DNA of 64,000 nucleotides from Actinomycetota bacterium (GTDB lineage: Bacteria > Actinomycetota > Geothermincolia > Geothermincolales > RBG-13-55-18): positions 1-64,000 of the forward strand of contig JAQVFR010000001.1 in assembly GCA_028697145.1 (NCBI GenBank), given 5' to 3'. The notes under the pieces were generated by a model that saw only the letters and a list, made by a program, of their open reading frames with translations, was not told where the DNA came from and did not search any database. A program made the translations under genes and the position numbers. Shown piece after piece: positions 8,496 to 21,930 of the stretch. Numbering within the stretch: the stretch's first letter is position 1; each line of letters starts with the position of its first letter.

Positions 8496-9113
8496 ATGTT
8501 CGTGATTGCCCTCACAGGGGGTATAGCCAGCGGCAAGAGCACGGTGTGCGACCTGCTCGCCGAGAAAGGCGCCTATATCCTTTGCAGCGACCTTCTGGCG
8601 CGCGAAGTGGTGCGCAAAGGCGAGCCGGCATGGCGGGATATCGTGGACCACTTCGGCGAGGGGGTCCTCGACGAGGAGGGAGAGATAGACCGCGCCAGGT
8701 TGGCCGAGATCGTCTTCTCGGACCCCGGCGAGAGGTCTTTCCTCAACTCCGTCACCCACCCCCGCATCTTCCAGTTGATGTTCGACCGGCTGCGGATCAG
8801 GGACGAAGAAAGCGGGGGCGAGGGGGTGGCGGTACTGGACATCCCGCTGCTGGTTGACGTGAAAGCGGCGGGCATGTTTGACTTCACCCTGGTGGTGGAT
8901 GCCTCGCCCGAGGCGCAGCTCGAGCGCATCACCAGGGACCGTGGCAGCTCGCGCGAGGAGGCCCTCTCCCGCATCGAGGCGCAGGTGCCCCGGGCAGAGA
9001 GGCTTGCCCACGCGGACCACGTAATCCGCAACGAGGGGAGCCTGGAAGACCTCCGGCGAGAGGTGGACGAGGCCTGGGAGGCGATCATGCGGCTAGCGGC
9101 CGAAAAAAGGTGA
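8496..9113 (+). CDS. coaE: Dephospho-CoA kinase
   Basis: Catalyses the last step of coenzyme A synthesis, ATP-dependent phosphorylation of dephospho-CoA. The P-loop is GGIASGKST at the very N-terminus, followed by the CoaE lid and Asp-rich motifs; length (205 aa) is that of a single-domain enzyme, without the GrpB-like extension found in some mycobacteria. ATG 8496 follows GGGAGGTGG; the GTG at 8487 lies inside that site and was rejected. Follows rpsA as in Mycobacterium. Confidence 0.95.
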   Translation: MFVIALTGGIASGKSTVCDLLAEKGAYILCSDLLAREVVRKGEPAWRDIVDHFGEGVLDEEGEIDRARLAEIVFSDPGERSFLNSVTHPRIFQLMFDRLRIRDEESGGEGVAVLDIPLLVDVKAAGMFDFTLVVDASPEAQLERITRDRGSSREEALSRIEAQVPRAERLAHADHVIRNEGSLEDLRREVDEAWEAIMRLAAEKR

Positions 9114-9115
9114 GG

Positions 9116-9349
9116 CTATTCCCTCGCGCTGCGCTCCAGGGCCTTCAGCCTCAAGGCTTCCTCTATCTCGGAACTGAAGCGGTCATAGACCGGGCAGCCG
9201 TATTGCAGGCAGAACCTCAGTTCCTGCGAGCACCTGGGCTGGTCGATCTGCCAGCACTCAAGTCCGCGCCGGTACGCCTCGCACGCCAGGTACTGGCTGG
9301 CGGGGCATCCCCTGAGCTTGCGGCAGTGGTTCTGTGCGATGATCGTCAA
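9116..9349 (-). CDS. Small cysteine-rich protein of unknown function
   Basis: A 77-aa protein with seven cysteines, spaced in CRKLRGCP, LACEAY, LECWQ, PRCS, RFC and YGCPVY. Such clusters suggest a metal (Fe-S or zinc) site. The minus strand carries GATAAT (opposite 9375-9380) and GGAGG boxes just upstream of TTG 9349, giving a short leader. The open frame extends to an ATG at 9454, but that part is not Cys-rich and lies upstream of the apparent promoter. It converges with coaE, their stops 2 nt apart. No function can be assigned. Confidence 0.6.
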   Translation of the reverse strand: MTIIAQNHCRKLRGCPASQYLACEAYRRGLECWQIDQPRCSQELRFCLQYGCPVYDRFSSEIEEALRLKALERSARE

Positions 9350-9447
9350 CCTCCTCGAGCCTCCGCGTGCTATTATTATCTCAGGGCTCGTTGATGGGCC
9401 CTTTCTTGAGTTAATGATAACGACCGCGGGGAGGTTGAACAACCGCC

Positions 9448-10155
9448 ATGACACGTCGAGAGGTAGAGTTCGTATTCTTCGACGCCGGGGAGACGCTGGT
9501 ACACCCCATGCCCTCCTTTCCCGAGCTATTCCTCGGCGTATGCTCAGAATACGGCTTGGAGGTCGACCTGGGCGTCCTGCGCACCGCCACGCGCAGGATC
9601 ATGGCGGGTGTTGAGGACAGGCAGCGGCGCGGTTACACCTTCTCCAACGAGACCAGCAAATCGCGGCGTTTCTGGATGGATTTCTACGGCAGCCTGGTGC
9701 GCGAGATGGGTTACTCCCGCGAGGACGGTTCCCTGCCCCAGGCCCTTTACGACACCTTCTCCCGGCCATCAAACTACGGCGCCTACCACGACGCCCATGA
9801 CATCCTGCGCGAGCTGCGCGGGCGCGGCCTGAGGATGGGCCTCATCTCAAACTTCGAGCCATGGCTGGAGGACCTCCTGCGGGACCTGGAGATGCTCGAC
9901 TACCTGGAGGTGCTGGTCATCTCCGGCAAGGAGGGCTACGAGAAGCCCCACCCCAGGATATACGAGCTGGCGCTGGAGCGCGCGGGGGTCTCCCCGCGGC
10001 AGAGCCTGCACGTGGGCGATTCGCCCATCTCGGACTACGACGGCGCCCGCGAGGCCGGGATGAGGGCGGTCCTCCTCGACCGCTGGGGGCGTTTCCCCGA
10101 TTTCGCGGGCGAAGTGGTGAGGGACCTGCGGGAGCTGCCCGGGTTGCTGGACTGA
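9448..10155 (+). CDS. HAD-superfamily hydrolase (HDHD3-like phosphatase)
   Basis: A 235-aa haloacid-dehalogenase hydrolase, probably a small-molecule phosphatase. Motif I is FFDAGETL, where the second Asp of DxDxT is replaced by Gly as in the HDHD3-like subgroup. Motif II is ISNF, motif III is the EKPHPRIY lysine, and motif IV is HVGDSPISDYDGA. A helical cap sits between motifs I and II. The ribosome-binding GGGGAGG lies about 13 nt upstream, rather far. It is 17 nt upstream of uvrB, so cotranscription is likely. Substrate unknown. Confidence 0.88.
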   Translation: MTRREVEFVFFDAGETLVHPMPSFPELFLGVCSEYGLEVDLGVLRTATRRIMAGVEDRQRRGYTFSNETSKSRRFWMDFYGSLVREMGYSREDGSLPQALYDTFSRPSNYGAYHDAHDILRELRGRGLRMGLISNFEPWLEDLLRDLEMLDYLEVLVISGKEGYEKPHPRIYELALERAGVSPRQSLHVGDSPISDYDGAREAGMRAVLLDRWGRFPDFAGEVVRDLRELPGLLD

Positions 10156-10172
10156 GGTGAAACGGAGCACCT

Positions 10173-12171
10173 ATGGGTGAATTCACTATCAGCGAGGAGC
10201 TGAAACCGCGCGGGGACCAGCCGGCCGCCATCGCCGCACTCGCGGATGGCCTGCTCGCGGGGGAGAGCTACCAGACCCTCCTCGGCGTGACAGGCTCTGG
10301 CAAGACCTTTACCATGGCTCACGTCATCAACGAGGTTCGCCGGCCCGCCCTGGTCATCGCCCCCAACAAGACCCTGGCGGCGCAGCTCTGCAATGAGTTC
10401 CGCGAGCTCTTCCCGGACAACGCCGTCGAGTACTTCGTGAGCTACTACGATTACTATCAGCCCGAGGCCTACGTGCCGTCGTCGGATATCTATATAGAGA
10501 AGGACACCTCCATCAACGAGGACATCGACCGCCTGCGCCACCGCGCCACCTCGGCGCTGCTCTCGCGCGAGGACGTCATCGTTGTGGCCTCGGTGTCCTG
10601 CATATACGGCCTGGGCAGCCCGCAGGAATACCTGCGCCACGTGCTCCTGCTACAGAAGGGCAGGGAATACGAACTGCGCGAGGTGCTGCGGCAGCTGGTG
10701 GAGATGCAGTATGAACGCAACGAGTACGAGATCTCCCGCGGCCGCTTCCGCCTCAAGGGCGACACCCTGGAGATCTATCCCAGCTACGAGGAGAGGGTGG
10801 TGAGGGCGGAGTTCTATGGCGACGAGCTGGACCGCCTCACCGTCATCGACCCACTGAGCGGCGAGATCATCTCCCGCGAGGAACACCTGGCGGTGTATCC
10901 CGCCACCCATTACCTCACCAGCGCCGAGAACCTGGAGCGCGCGCTGGCCTCGATACGCGCCGAGCTCACCGACCGCCTGGCGGAGCTGGAGGGTCGGGGC
11001 AAGCTGCTGGAGGCGCAGCGGCTGCTGCAGCGCACCACCTACGACCTGGAGATGCTGCGCGAGATGGGCTACTGCTCCGGGGTGGAGAATTATTCCAGGC
11101 ACCTGGACGGCAGGGAGGCGGGGGAGCCGCCCCATACCCTGCTCGACTTCTTCCCCGACGACTACCTGGTGTTCATCGACGAGTCCCACATAACCATACC
11201 CCAGCTGCACGCCATGTACGAGGGGGACATGTCCCGCAAACGCACCCTGGTCGAATACGGGTTCCGCCTGCCCTCGGCCATGGACAACCGCCCCCTCAAG
11301 TTCGAGGAATTTATCCAGCGCGCAGGGCGCATGGTGTGCGTGAGCGCCACCCCGGGAGCGTGGGAGCTGGACGTCTCCAGCCGGGTGGTGGAGCAGATCA
11401 TCCGCCCCACCGGGCTGGTGGACCCGGAGCTGGTGGTGCGCCCCACCCAGGGACAGATCGACGACCTCATCGGGGAGATACGGGGCCGCACGGGCGCGGG
11501 GGAGAGGACGCTGGTCACCACACTCACCAAGCGCATGGCCGAGAACCTCACCGATTACCTGCTGGAGATGGGCCTGCGCGTGCGCTACCTGCACTCCGAG
11601 ATCGACACCCTGGACCGCGTGGAGATCATCCGCGACCTGCGCACCGGGGAGTTCGACGTGCTGGTGGGCATCAACCTGCTGCGCGAGGGCCTGGACCTGC
11701 CCGAGGTGTCGCTGGTTGCCATCCTGGACGCGGACAAGGAGGGCTTCCTGCGCAACGAGCGCTCGCTCATCCAGACCATCGGCAGGGCATCCCGCAACGT
11801 CAACGGGCAGGTGATCATGTACGCCTCGCAGGTGACAGACTCCATGCGCCGGGCCATCGAGGAGACCGAGCGCCGCCGCGGCATGCAGGTGGAGTTCAAC
11901 CGCGAGCACAACATCAACCCTCAAACCGTGCGCAAGCGGGTGAGCGATATAATGGACATGGTGCTCCTCCCCGACGAGAACGCCCCCTACAAGGTCAAGC
12001 GGCGCGAGCGGGAGGAGATGCCCGCAGGCGATATCGAGAGGCTAATCCTGGGCCTGGAGGACGAGATGCGCCTGGCCTCGGACGACCTGCGTTTCGAGTA
12101 CGCGGCCAGGCTGCGCGACGAGATAGCCGACCTCAGAAAGAGGCTGCGCCGCCTGGGCGCGGTGGAGGGAC

Positions 12172-12191
<20 letters not shown>
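10173..12191 (+). CDS. uvrB: UvrABC excinuclease subunit B
   Basis: Damage-verifying helicase-like subunit of nucleotide excision repair. Walker A is GVTGSGKT; the beta-hairpin that clamps DNA is visible ([20 protein letters not shown]); helicase motifs include DESH and the motif VI region [13 protein letters not shown] domain that binds UvrC is at the C-terminus. Length (672 aa) is standard. Its 3' end overlaps the uvrA start by 20 nt, so the two are translationally coupled. No SOS-box-like GAAC-N4-GTTC was seen upstream. Confidence 0.98.
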
Positions 12192-15006
<2,815 letters not shown>

Positions 15007-15012
15007 GTCGGC

Positions 15013-16920
15013 ATGAGCGGGGCCAGGAAAAAGGCGGCCGCCCTCCCGGACGCTCCCGGCGCCTACATCTTCCTGGACGAGCGAGGGAACATCATCTATG
15101 TGGGCAAGGCCGCCTCACTGCGCAAGCGGGTGCGCTCCTACTTCTTGTCCCGCGAGTCCGAGAACCCCCGCCTGGCCATGCTGAGGGAGAATATAGCCGA
15201 CGTCGATTTCATCGTGTGCGCGAACGAGGTGGAGGCTCTCATCCTCGAAGCCAACCTCATCAAGCGCCACCACCCCCCCTACAACATCCTGTTCCGCGAC
15301 GATAAGAGCTACCCCTACATGGTGGTGAGCGTAGGCGACCCCTTCCCCCGCGTGATGTTCCAGCGCGGCCAGAGGCGCAAGGGTGCGGTCTATTACGGCC
15401 CCTTCGCCCACGCGGGCGCGGTGCGCGAGACCATAGCCACCCTGCGCAAGGTCTTCCCCTTCCGCGCCTGCCGCGGGCGCGAGCCGGGTAAGAGCACCGG
15501 CTCGCCCTGCCTCGACTACCACATCAGGCTCTGCTCGGGGCCATGCGTGGGCGCGGTCTCCGAGGAGGATTACCGCGAGGTGATCGCCGGGGTGAGAAAG
15601 TTCATGGAAGGCGGGCATGAGGCCGTCCTCGCCGACCTGGAGGGGCGCATGCGCGAGGAAGCGGGACGCCAGGAATACGAGATGGCCGCACGCACCCGCG
15701 ACCGCATAGCCGCCCTGGGGCGGCTGCTGGAGAGGCAGCAGGCGTACACCCTCAAGGATGGCGACCAGGACGTCTTCGCGGCGCACGCCGGCGACCTCGA
15801 CGCCTGCGTGACCGTCTTTTACGTGCGCGGCGGCAAGATCCTCGGCAAACAGGATCTTTACACCACCCTGCCCTCCGGCCAGGACGAGGGCGAGGTGCTG
15901 GCAGCCTTCCTGCCGCAGTTCTATGCCGAGGCAGCCTACATACCCCGCGAGGTCATACTCTCGCACGATCCGGGGGAGGAAGAAGCGGGGGTGCTCGAGG
16001 AGTGGCTGGGCGGCAGGGCGGGAAGGAAGGTGAGGGTCCTGGTGCCGAAGAGGGGAGCCAAGCGCCGGCTGGTCGAGAAGGTCGCAGAGAACGCCCGCCT
16101 CTCCCTCGAGGTGCACCTGGCCCGGCAGGCCAGCGACCTGAACTGGATCTCGCGGGCGTCGAACGGCATCTACGAAAGCCTGGGCCTGCGGCGTATGCCC
16201 TACCGTATCGAGTGCTACGACATCTCCAACCTGGGGGCCGACGACGCGGTGGGATCGATGGTGGTCTACGAGGGCGGCGTCCCTGTGAGAAGGGACTTCC
16301 GCCGCTTCCGCATCAGGGGCGTGCGGGGGCAGAACGACGTGGCCATGATCGAGGAGGTGCTGGACCGCCGCCTGGCCAAGCTGACCGACACACCGGCGGC
16401 GGCCGAGAAGGGCGGCGGTGAGCCGGGAAAGGGGCCGAGGCTCGATTCCTTCCACAAGGTGCCGGATCTCGTCCTGGTGGACGGGGGAGGGGCGCAACTG
16501 GCGGCGGCATTGAAAGCCCTGCAGGGCAGGGGTTTCTGGGACATCGAGGCCGCCGCCCTGGCCAAGCGCATGGAGGAGATATATCTGCCCGGCAGGAAGG
16601 CGGCCGTGGTGCTGCCGCGAGACTCGGAGGCACTGCACCTGCTGCAGCGCATACGCGACGAGGCGCACCGCTATGCCCTGGAGTATCACCGCCAGCAGAG
16701 GGCGCTGCGCGCGCGGCGTTCCCTCCTCGACGATATCCATGGCGTCGGCCCGAAGCGCAAGGCGGCGCTGCTGCGCCACTACGGAAGCGTCGCGCGCATA
16801 GCCGACGCCCCACTCGAGGAGCTGCAGGCGCTTTCCTTCCTCGACCGGCGCACTGCGGGCAACGTGTTCGATACCCTGCACCCCGAGATCGCGCCGTCGC
16901 AGCCGGGGCCCGAGACCTGA
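15013..16920 (+). CDS. uvrC: UvrABC excinuclease subunit C
   Basis: Nuclease subunit that makes both incisions in excision repair. The N-terminal GIY-YIG domain (AYIFLDERGNIIYVGKA) makes the 3' cut; a cysteine cluster, UVR motif, RNase H-like endonuclease domain (ECYDISNLGADDAVGSM) and C-terminal helix-hairpin-helix (HGVGPKRKAALL) follow in the usual order. Length 635 aa. It is last of a contiguous uvrB-uvrA-uvrC run; in other actinobacteria I recall, the three genes are close but not contiguous. Confidence 0.97.
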   Translation: MSGARKKAAALPDAPGAYIFLDERGNIIYVGKAASLRKRVRSYFLSRESENPRLAMLRENIADVDFIVCANEVEALILEANLIKRHHPPYNILFRDDKSYPYMVVSVGDPFPRVMFQRGQRRKGAVYYGPFAHAGAVRETIATLRKVFPFRACRGREPGKSTGSPCLDYHIRLCSGPCVGAVSEEDYREVIAGVRKFMEGGHEAVLADLEGRMREEAGRQEYEMAARTRDRIAALGRLLERQQAYTLKDGDQDVFAAHAGDLDACVTVFYVRGGKILGKQDLYTTLPSGQDEGEVLAAFLPQFYAEAAYIPREVILSHDPGEEEAGVLEEWLGGRAGRKVRVLVPKRGAKRRLVEKVAENARLSLEVHLARQASDLNWISRASNGIYESLGLRRMPYRIECYDISNLGADDAVGSMVVYEGGVPVRRDFRRFRIRGVRGQNDVAMIEEVLDRRLAKLTDTPAAAEKGGGEPGKGPRLDSFHKVPDLVLVDGGGAQLAAALKALQGRGFWDIEAAALAKRMEEIYLPGRKAAVVLPRDSEALHLLQRIRDEAHRYALEYHRQQRALRARRSLLDDIHGVGPKRKAALLRHYGSVARIADAPLEELQALSFLDRRTAGNVFDTLHPEIAPSQPGPET

Positions 16921-17123
16921 TCCCTGCGCTTCCGTGTATAACGCTCTTTTCCCGCGCACTCCCGGATGCGACAATCAGGGAAACGGTTGCGGCGGCAGGG
17001 AAGCGGCTACTGGACCGCCTGTACCTGGAGGAGGTCATGGATAAAGAGATGCTGGCGGGATCTCTCCGGACCCAGGGCAGATATCGCCGCGAAAAGAAAC
17101 GTGAACATGGGAGGAGGGAAAGC

Positions 17124-17618
17124 ATGAGAGAACCAGCCTATTACCGCGTCGCTACACCCCTGGGAGAGATGCGCGTTTACGTGGCCGACGGCCGCCCGCT
17201 GTTCGTGACCCTGCCGGGACGCGGTGAGAGCGGTGAGGAGGCGAGAGCTCCCGCGCCGGCCGCCGTCGCCGAGCTGATCGCGGCGGTGAAGGCTTTCTTC
17301 CGCGGCGAGGAGGTATCGTCGCGCTATGCGAGCGAGCTCATCGCCTGCCTGGGGACGACGGTCTTCGAGCGCGCCGTCCTCGAGGAGGTGTCCCGCATAC
17401 CCCGGGGCGAGACCCGCTCCTACGGCGAGGTCGCGGAGCTTGCGGGCTATCCCCGGGCGGCGCGCGCCGTGGGCAACGTCATGCACGACAACCCCTACCC
17501 TATCGTGGTTCCCTGCCATCGCGTAATCAGAGGCGACGGCGGTATCGGCGGCTACGGGGGAGCGGAGGAGATCAAGGCCTGGCTGCTGCGCTTCGAGGGC
17601 TGCGAGCCCGGGGAGTGA
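17124..17618 (+). CDS. ogt: Methylated-DNA-[protein]-cysteine S-methyltransferase
   Basis: Suicide enzyme that removes alkyl groups from O6-alkylguanine onto its own Cys. The active-site motif VVPCHRVI and the winged-helix DNA-binding part (PRGETRSYGEVAELAGYP) are intact, with an RAVGN segment. ATG 17124 has a strong GGAGGAGGG site. An upstream in-frame ATG at 17037 also has a GGAGGAGG site just before it and would add a 29-residue basic leader, so two starts are possible. It lies between uvrC and rapZ, where most actinobacteria have nothing, grouping repair genes. Confidence 0.93.
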   Translation: MREPAYYRVATPLGEMRVYVADGRPLFVTLPGRGESGEEARAPAPAAVAELIAAVKAFFRGEEVSSRYASELIACLGTTVFERAVLEEVSRIPRGETRSYGEVAELAGYPRAARAVGNVMHDNPYPIVVPCHRVIRGDGGIGGYGGAEEIKAWLLRFEGCEPGE

Positions 17619-17745
17619 GGAGGGCTCGCCTCCGCACCGCGCTCACACGCAGGTGGCAAGGCGGCCAGCGGGATCCGCGGTCCGGCGCATTCAACCTAGG
17701 AGGCGGAGGCCGCGCCATCCGGGCGGGCGCTCGAGCCTGCATATT

Positions 17746-17774
17746 AAACGCGAAAAAGGGAAAGATTATATAAT
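17746..17774 (+). promoter_or_regulatory. Promoter candidate of rapZ-whiA
   Basis: A perfect TATAAT at 17769-17774 in an A-rich stretch that contrasts with the GC-rich surroundings, 37 nt upstream of the rapZ start. The -35 is poor (TTAAAC at 17744-17749 with long spacing). Confidence 0.5.
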
Positions 17775-17811
17775 CATCCCGTTAGAGCGGTTCGTCGGGA
17801 GGTGCCGCCGG

Positions 17812-18669
17812 ATGGAGATTACCATCATAACCGGACTGTCCGGGGCGGGAAAATCCGTCGCCATCAAGAGCATGGAAGACCTGGGATATTTTTGCGTGGA
17901 CAATCTCCCCCCCTCGCTGCTCCTGAAGATGGTGGAGCTCGGCTCGCAGAGCGACGCCTCCCTGGAGCACCTGGCCGTGGGCATCGACGTGCGGGGCGGC
18001 GAGTTCTTCGAAGACCTCAGCGACTCCCTGGACGAACTGGACCGCGGCGGCGTTCCCTACCGCATCATCTTCCTGGAAGCGGACGAAGAGACGCTCATCA
18101 ATCGTTTCAAGGAGACCCGCCGTTCGCATCCCATCCATTCCATGGGCGGCATCTCCGAGAGCATCTCCAGGGAGCGCGAGCTGCTGCAGGCCCTGCGGGG
18201 CAGGGCTGACATCGTCATCGACACCTCCAGGATCAATGTGCACCAGCTTCGGGAGCAGCTCATGAACCAGTACCGCTCCGAGGGAAAGGAGGTGCTCCTG
18301 GAGATCAGCCTTGTCTCCTTCGGGTATAAGTACGGCATTCCCCTGGACGCCGATATGGTCTTCGACGTGCGCTTCCTGCCCAATCCCTTCTGGGTTGACG
18401 AACTGCGCGAACTGGACGGGAGAGACGGACGCGTGAAGGATTACGTCATGTCCTCGCGGGAGGGCTTGGAGTTCCTGGACCGGGTGCACGAACTGATCCA
18501 GTTCCTGAAGGATAAGTTCTTCCGCGAGGGAAGGCGCTATATAACGTTGGCCATGGGCTGCACGGGAGGACAGCACCGCTCCGCTGTCCTGGTGGAGGAA
18601 CTGGCCTCCCGCCTCGTCTCCTCCGGCTGGACGGTCAACGTGCGCCACCGCGACATGCACCGAAGGTGA
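17812..18669 (+). CDS. rapZ: RNase adapter RapZ / YvcJ-type nucleotide-binding protein
   Basis: A 285-aa P-loop protein of the RapZ/YvcJ family, which in E. coli guides RNase E to GlmZ and in Gram-positives binds ATP/GTP with a less clear role. Walker A is TGLSGAGKS at the N-terminus; the conserved C-terminal segment TLAMGCTGGQHRSAVLVEEL is present. The start at ATG 17812 follows CGGGAGGTG; the 53-residue upstream frame is low-complexity and rejected. In other actinobacteria yvcK normally lies between rapZ and whiA; here whiA begins 4 nt after the stop, so yvcK is absent from this site. Confidence 0.96.
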   Translation: MEITIITGLSGAGKSVAIKSMEDLGYFCVDNLPPSLLLKMVELGSQSDASLEHLAVGIDVRGGEFFEDLSDSLDELDRGGVPYRIIFLEADEETLINRFKETRRSHPIHSMGGISESISRERELLQALRGRADIVIDTSRINVHQLREQLMNQYRSEGKEVLLEISLVSFGYKYGIPLDADMVFDVRFLPNPFWVDELRELDGRDGRVKDYVMSSREGLEFLDRVHELIQFLKDKFFREGRRYITLAMGCTGGQHRSAVLVEELASRLVSSGWTVNVRHRDMHRR

Positions 18670-18672
18670 GGA

Positions 18673-19605
18673 ATGGCTTTCACCACGGAGGTAAAGGACG
18701 AGCTGGCCCGCGTGACCCCCTCTCGCCGCTGCTGCCGCATGGCGGAACTCTCCGCCCTCTTCCACCTGGAGGGCGCCCTGCACCTCAGCGGGCCGCACCG
18801 CTTGAGCCTGCACACCGAGAGCGAGAACGCCGCGGTGGCCAGGAAGATGTTCTCGTACCTCAGGGAGATCTTCATCGTCTCCCCGGAGCTGCGGGTGGAG
18901 AAGGCTCCGCGCCTGAGGGGGCACAACTGCTACTGCCTTTATCTCGAGGGCGGCGAGCGCTCCACCCAGATCATCAACGAACTGGGACTGCTGGACGACT
19001 CCCTGCGCCCCGTCCTCGGCATTCCGGCGAGGATCACGCGGCGCTACTGTTGCGGCATTGCCTACCTGAGGGGGGCGTTCATGGGGGGAGGGTACGTCAG
19101 CCGCCCCGAACAGCCGGCCCACCTGGAGATCAACGTGCAGCACTCCGAGATGGCGGAGGGCCTGCGCGACCTCGCCTCCAGGTACGGCATCGAAATGAAT
19201 GTCGCCCGCAAGAAAAGCCTGTGCAGCGTGTACAGCAAGAGCCGCAGCGATCAGGCGGACCTCCTTGCCCTGTTGGGCGCCTACGACGCCGTGCTGCGCC
19301 TGCAGAGCGACGCCGTGGTGCGGGAGCTGCGGGAGAGGGTCAACCGGCGCGTGAACAGCGAGACGGCCAACCTCGAGCGTACCGTGAACGCCGCTCAGAG
19401 GCAGCTGCACGACATCCGCGTGGTCGCCGAGGGGCCAGGCCTTGCCGGCCTGCCCCCCGCCCTGCGCGAGATCGCGGAGATCCGCCTGAGCCACCCCGAG
19501 GCCAGCCTGCAGGAACTGGGAGAGTACCTGCAGCCTCCCCTGAGCAAGTCGGCCGTCTATCACCGCCTCCTGCGCATCCGCCGCATAGCCTCCGGAACGA
19601 GTTGA
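18673..19605 (+). CDS. whiA: Sporulation/cell-division regulator WhiA
   Basis: DNA-binding protein with a degenerate LAGLIDADG homing-endonuclease-like domain (roughly residues 1-200) and a C-terminal helix-turn-helix (about 220-305). In Streptomyces it works with WhiB to switch on sporulation septation genes; in Bacillus it affects division and chromosome segregation. Length 310 aa is typical. It is coupled to rapZ (AGGTGAGGA then ATG). It opens the classical whiA-gap-pgk-tpi-secG run. Confidence 0.97.
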   Translation: MAFTTEVKDELARVTPSRRCCRMAELSALFHLEGALHLSGPHRLSLHTESENAAVARKMFSYLREIFIVSPELRVEKAPRLRGHNCYCLYLEGGERSTQIINELGLLDDSLRPVLGIPARITRRYCCGIAYLRGAFMGGGYVSRPEQPAHLEINVQHSEMAEGLRDLASRYGIEMNVARKKSLCSVYSKSRSDQADLLALLGAYDAVLRLQSDAVVRELRERVNRRVNSETANLERTVNAAQRQLHDIRVVAEGPGLAGLPPALREIAEIRLSHPEASLQELGEYLQPPLSKSAVYHRLLRIRRIASGTS

Positions 19606-20715
<1,110 letters not shown>

Positions 20716-20727
20716 GCGGGAAAGGCC

Positions 20728-21918
20728 ATGGCGAAGAAGACCGTAAAGGACGTAGACGTCTCGGGCAAGAGGGTGCTGGTGCGGGTGGACTTCAACGTCC
20801 CCCTCGATGACGCCGGCGGCGTCGCTGACGACACCCGCATCGAGGCCTCCCTGCCGACACTGCGCTACCTCCTGGACCACGGCGCATCCCTCGTCATCAT
20901 GTCCCACCTGGGGAGGCCCAAGGGTAAGGTGGTCGAATCCATGCGCCTCACGCCTGTGGCCGCGCGCCTGGGAGAGCTGCTCGGAGTCGAGGTGCGCAAG
21001 ACCGGCGCGGTGGTGGGGGAGGAGGTTGAGAAGGCCTGCGCGGAGCTGAGGCCCGGCGAGGTGATCCTCCTGGAGAACCTGCGCTTCCAGCCGGGCGAGG
21101 AGGACAACGACCCCGATTTCGCCGCCGCCCTGGCGCGACTCGCCGACGTATACGTGAACGACGCCTTCGGAGCCGCCCACCGCGCCCATGCCTCTGTGAC
21201 CGGCGTGGCCGAGAGGTTACCGGCGGTGGCGGGGCTGCTAATGGAGAAGGAGGTGCGGGCGCTGCAGGGGCTTCTCACCGCCCCCGAGCGTCCCTTCGTA
21301 GCCGTGCTGGGCGGAAGCAAGATTTCCGACAAGCTCAAGGTCATCGGCAGGTTCCAGAACCTGGTGGACACCCTGCTCATCGGAGGCGGGATGTGCTTCA
21401 CCATCTTCAAGTCACAGGGCATGGAGATAGGAAAGTCGCTGTGCGAGGACGATCTCCTGGACGAGGTGGGGGAGTTCATGGCGCGCGGGAGCGAGGCGAA
21501 GGCCGAGATCATGCTCCCCATGGACCTGGTGGTCGCGTCCGACTTCAAGGAGGACGCGGACAGCCGCACCGTGGGCGCAGGCGACATACCAGCCGGGTGG
21601 ATGGGGCTGGACATCGGCCCGCGGACCATAGAGGCTTACGTCGAGGCCATCGCGGGGGCCAATACCATATTCTGGAACGGACCCATGGGTGTCTTCGAAT
21701 GGGAGGCTTTCTCGCGCGGCACGCGCGCGGTCGCCGAGGCCATGGCCTCTTCATCCGCGGTGAGCGTGGCCGGTGGAGGCGACACCATCGCCGCTATAGA
21801 GAAGTACGGGCTCGCGGAAGATTTCACCCACATCTCGACGGGCGGGGGCGCCTCCATGGAACTGCTCGAGGGCAGAGAACTGCCGGGGGTGGCGGCGCTC
21901 GAGGACGCGGAAGCATAA
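20728..21918 (+). CDS. pgk: Phosphoglycerate kinase
   Basis: Transfers phosphate from 1,3-bisphosphoglycerate to ADP. Two Rossmann-like domains are seen; the N-terminal signature RVLVRVDFNVPLD and the C-terminal nucleotide-binding GGGDTIAAIEKYG are intact. Length 396 aa. It starts 12 nt after gap and ends 12 nt before tpiA, so they form one operon. Confidence 0.98.
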   Translation: MAKKTVKDVDVSGKRVLVRVDFNVPLDDAGGVADDTRIEASLPTLRYLLDHGASLVIMSHLGRPKGKVVESMRLTPVAARLGELLGVEVRKTGAVVGEEVEKACAELRPGEVILLENLRFQPGEEDNDPDFAAALARLADVYVNDAFGAAHRAHASVTGVAERLPAVAGLLMEKEVRALQGLLTAPERPFVAVLGGSKISDKLKVIGRFQNLVDTLLIGGGMCFTIFKSQGMEIGKSLCEDDLLDEVGEFMARGSEAKAEIMLPMDLVVASDFKEDADSRTVGAGDIPAGWMGLDIGPRTIEAYVEAIAGANTIFWNGPMGVFEWEAFSRGTRAVAEAMASSSAVSVAGGGDTIAAIEKYGLAEDFTHISTGGGASMELLEGRELPGVAALEDAEA

Positions 21919-21930
21919 GGGGGTACTGAC

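Noticed and set aside
17037-17123. Separate small gene upstream of ogt
   Set aside because: The frame is continuous with ogt, and although a GGAGGAGG site precedes ATG 17037, the 29 residues are basic low-complexity; more likely an alternative start.
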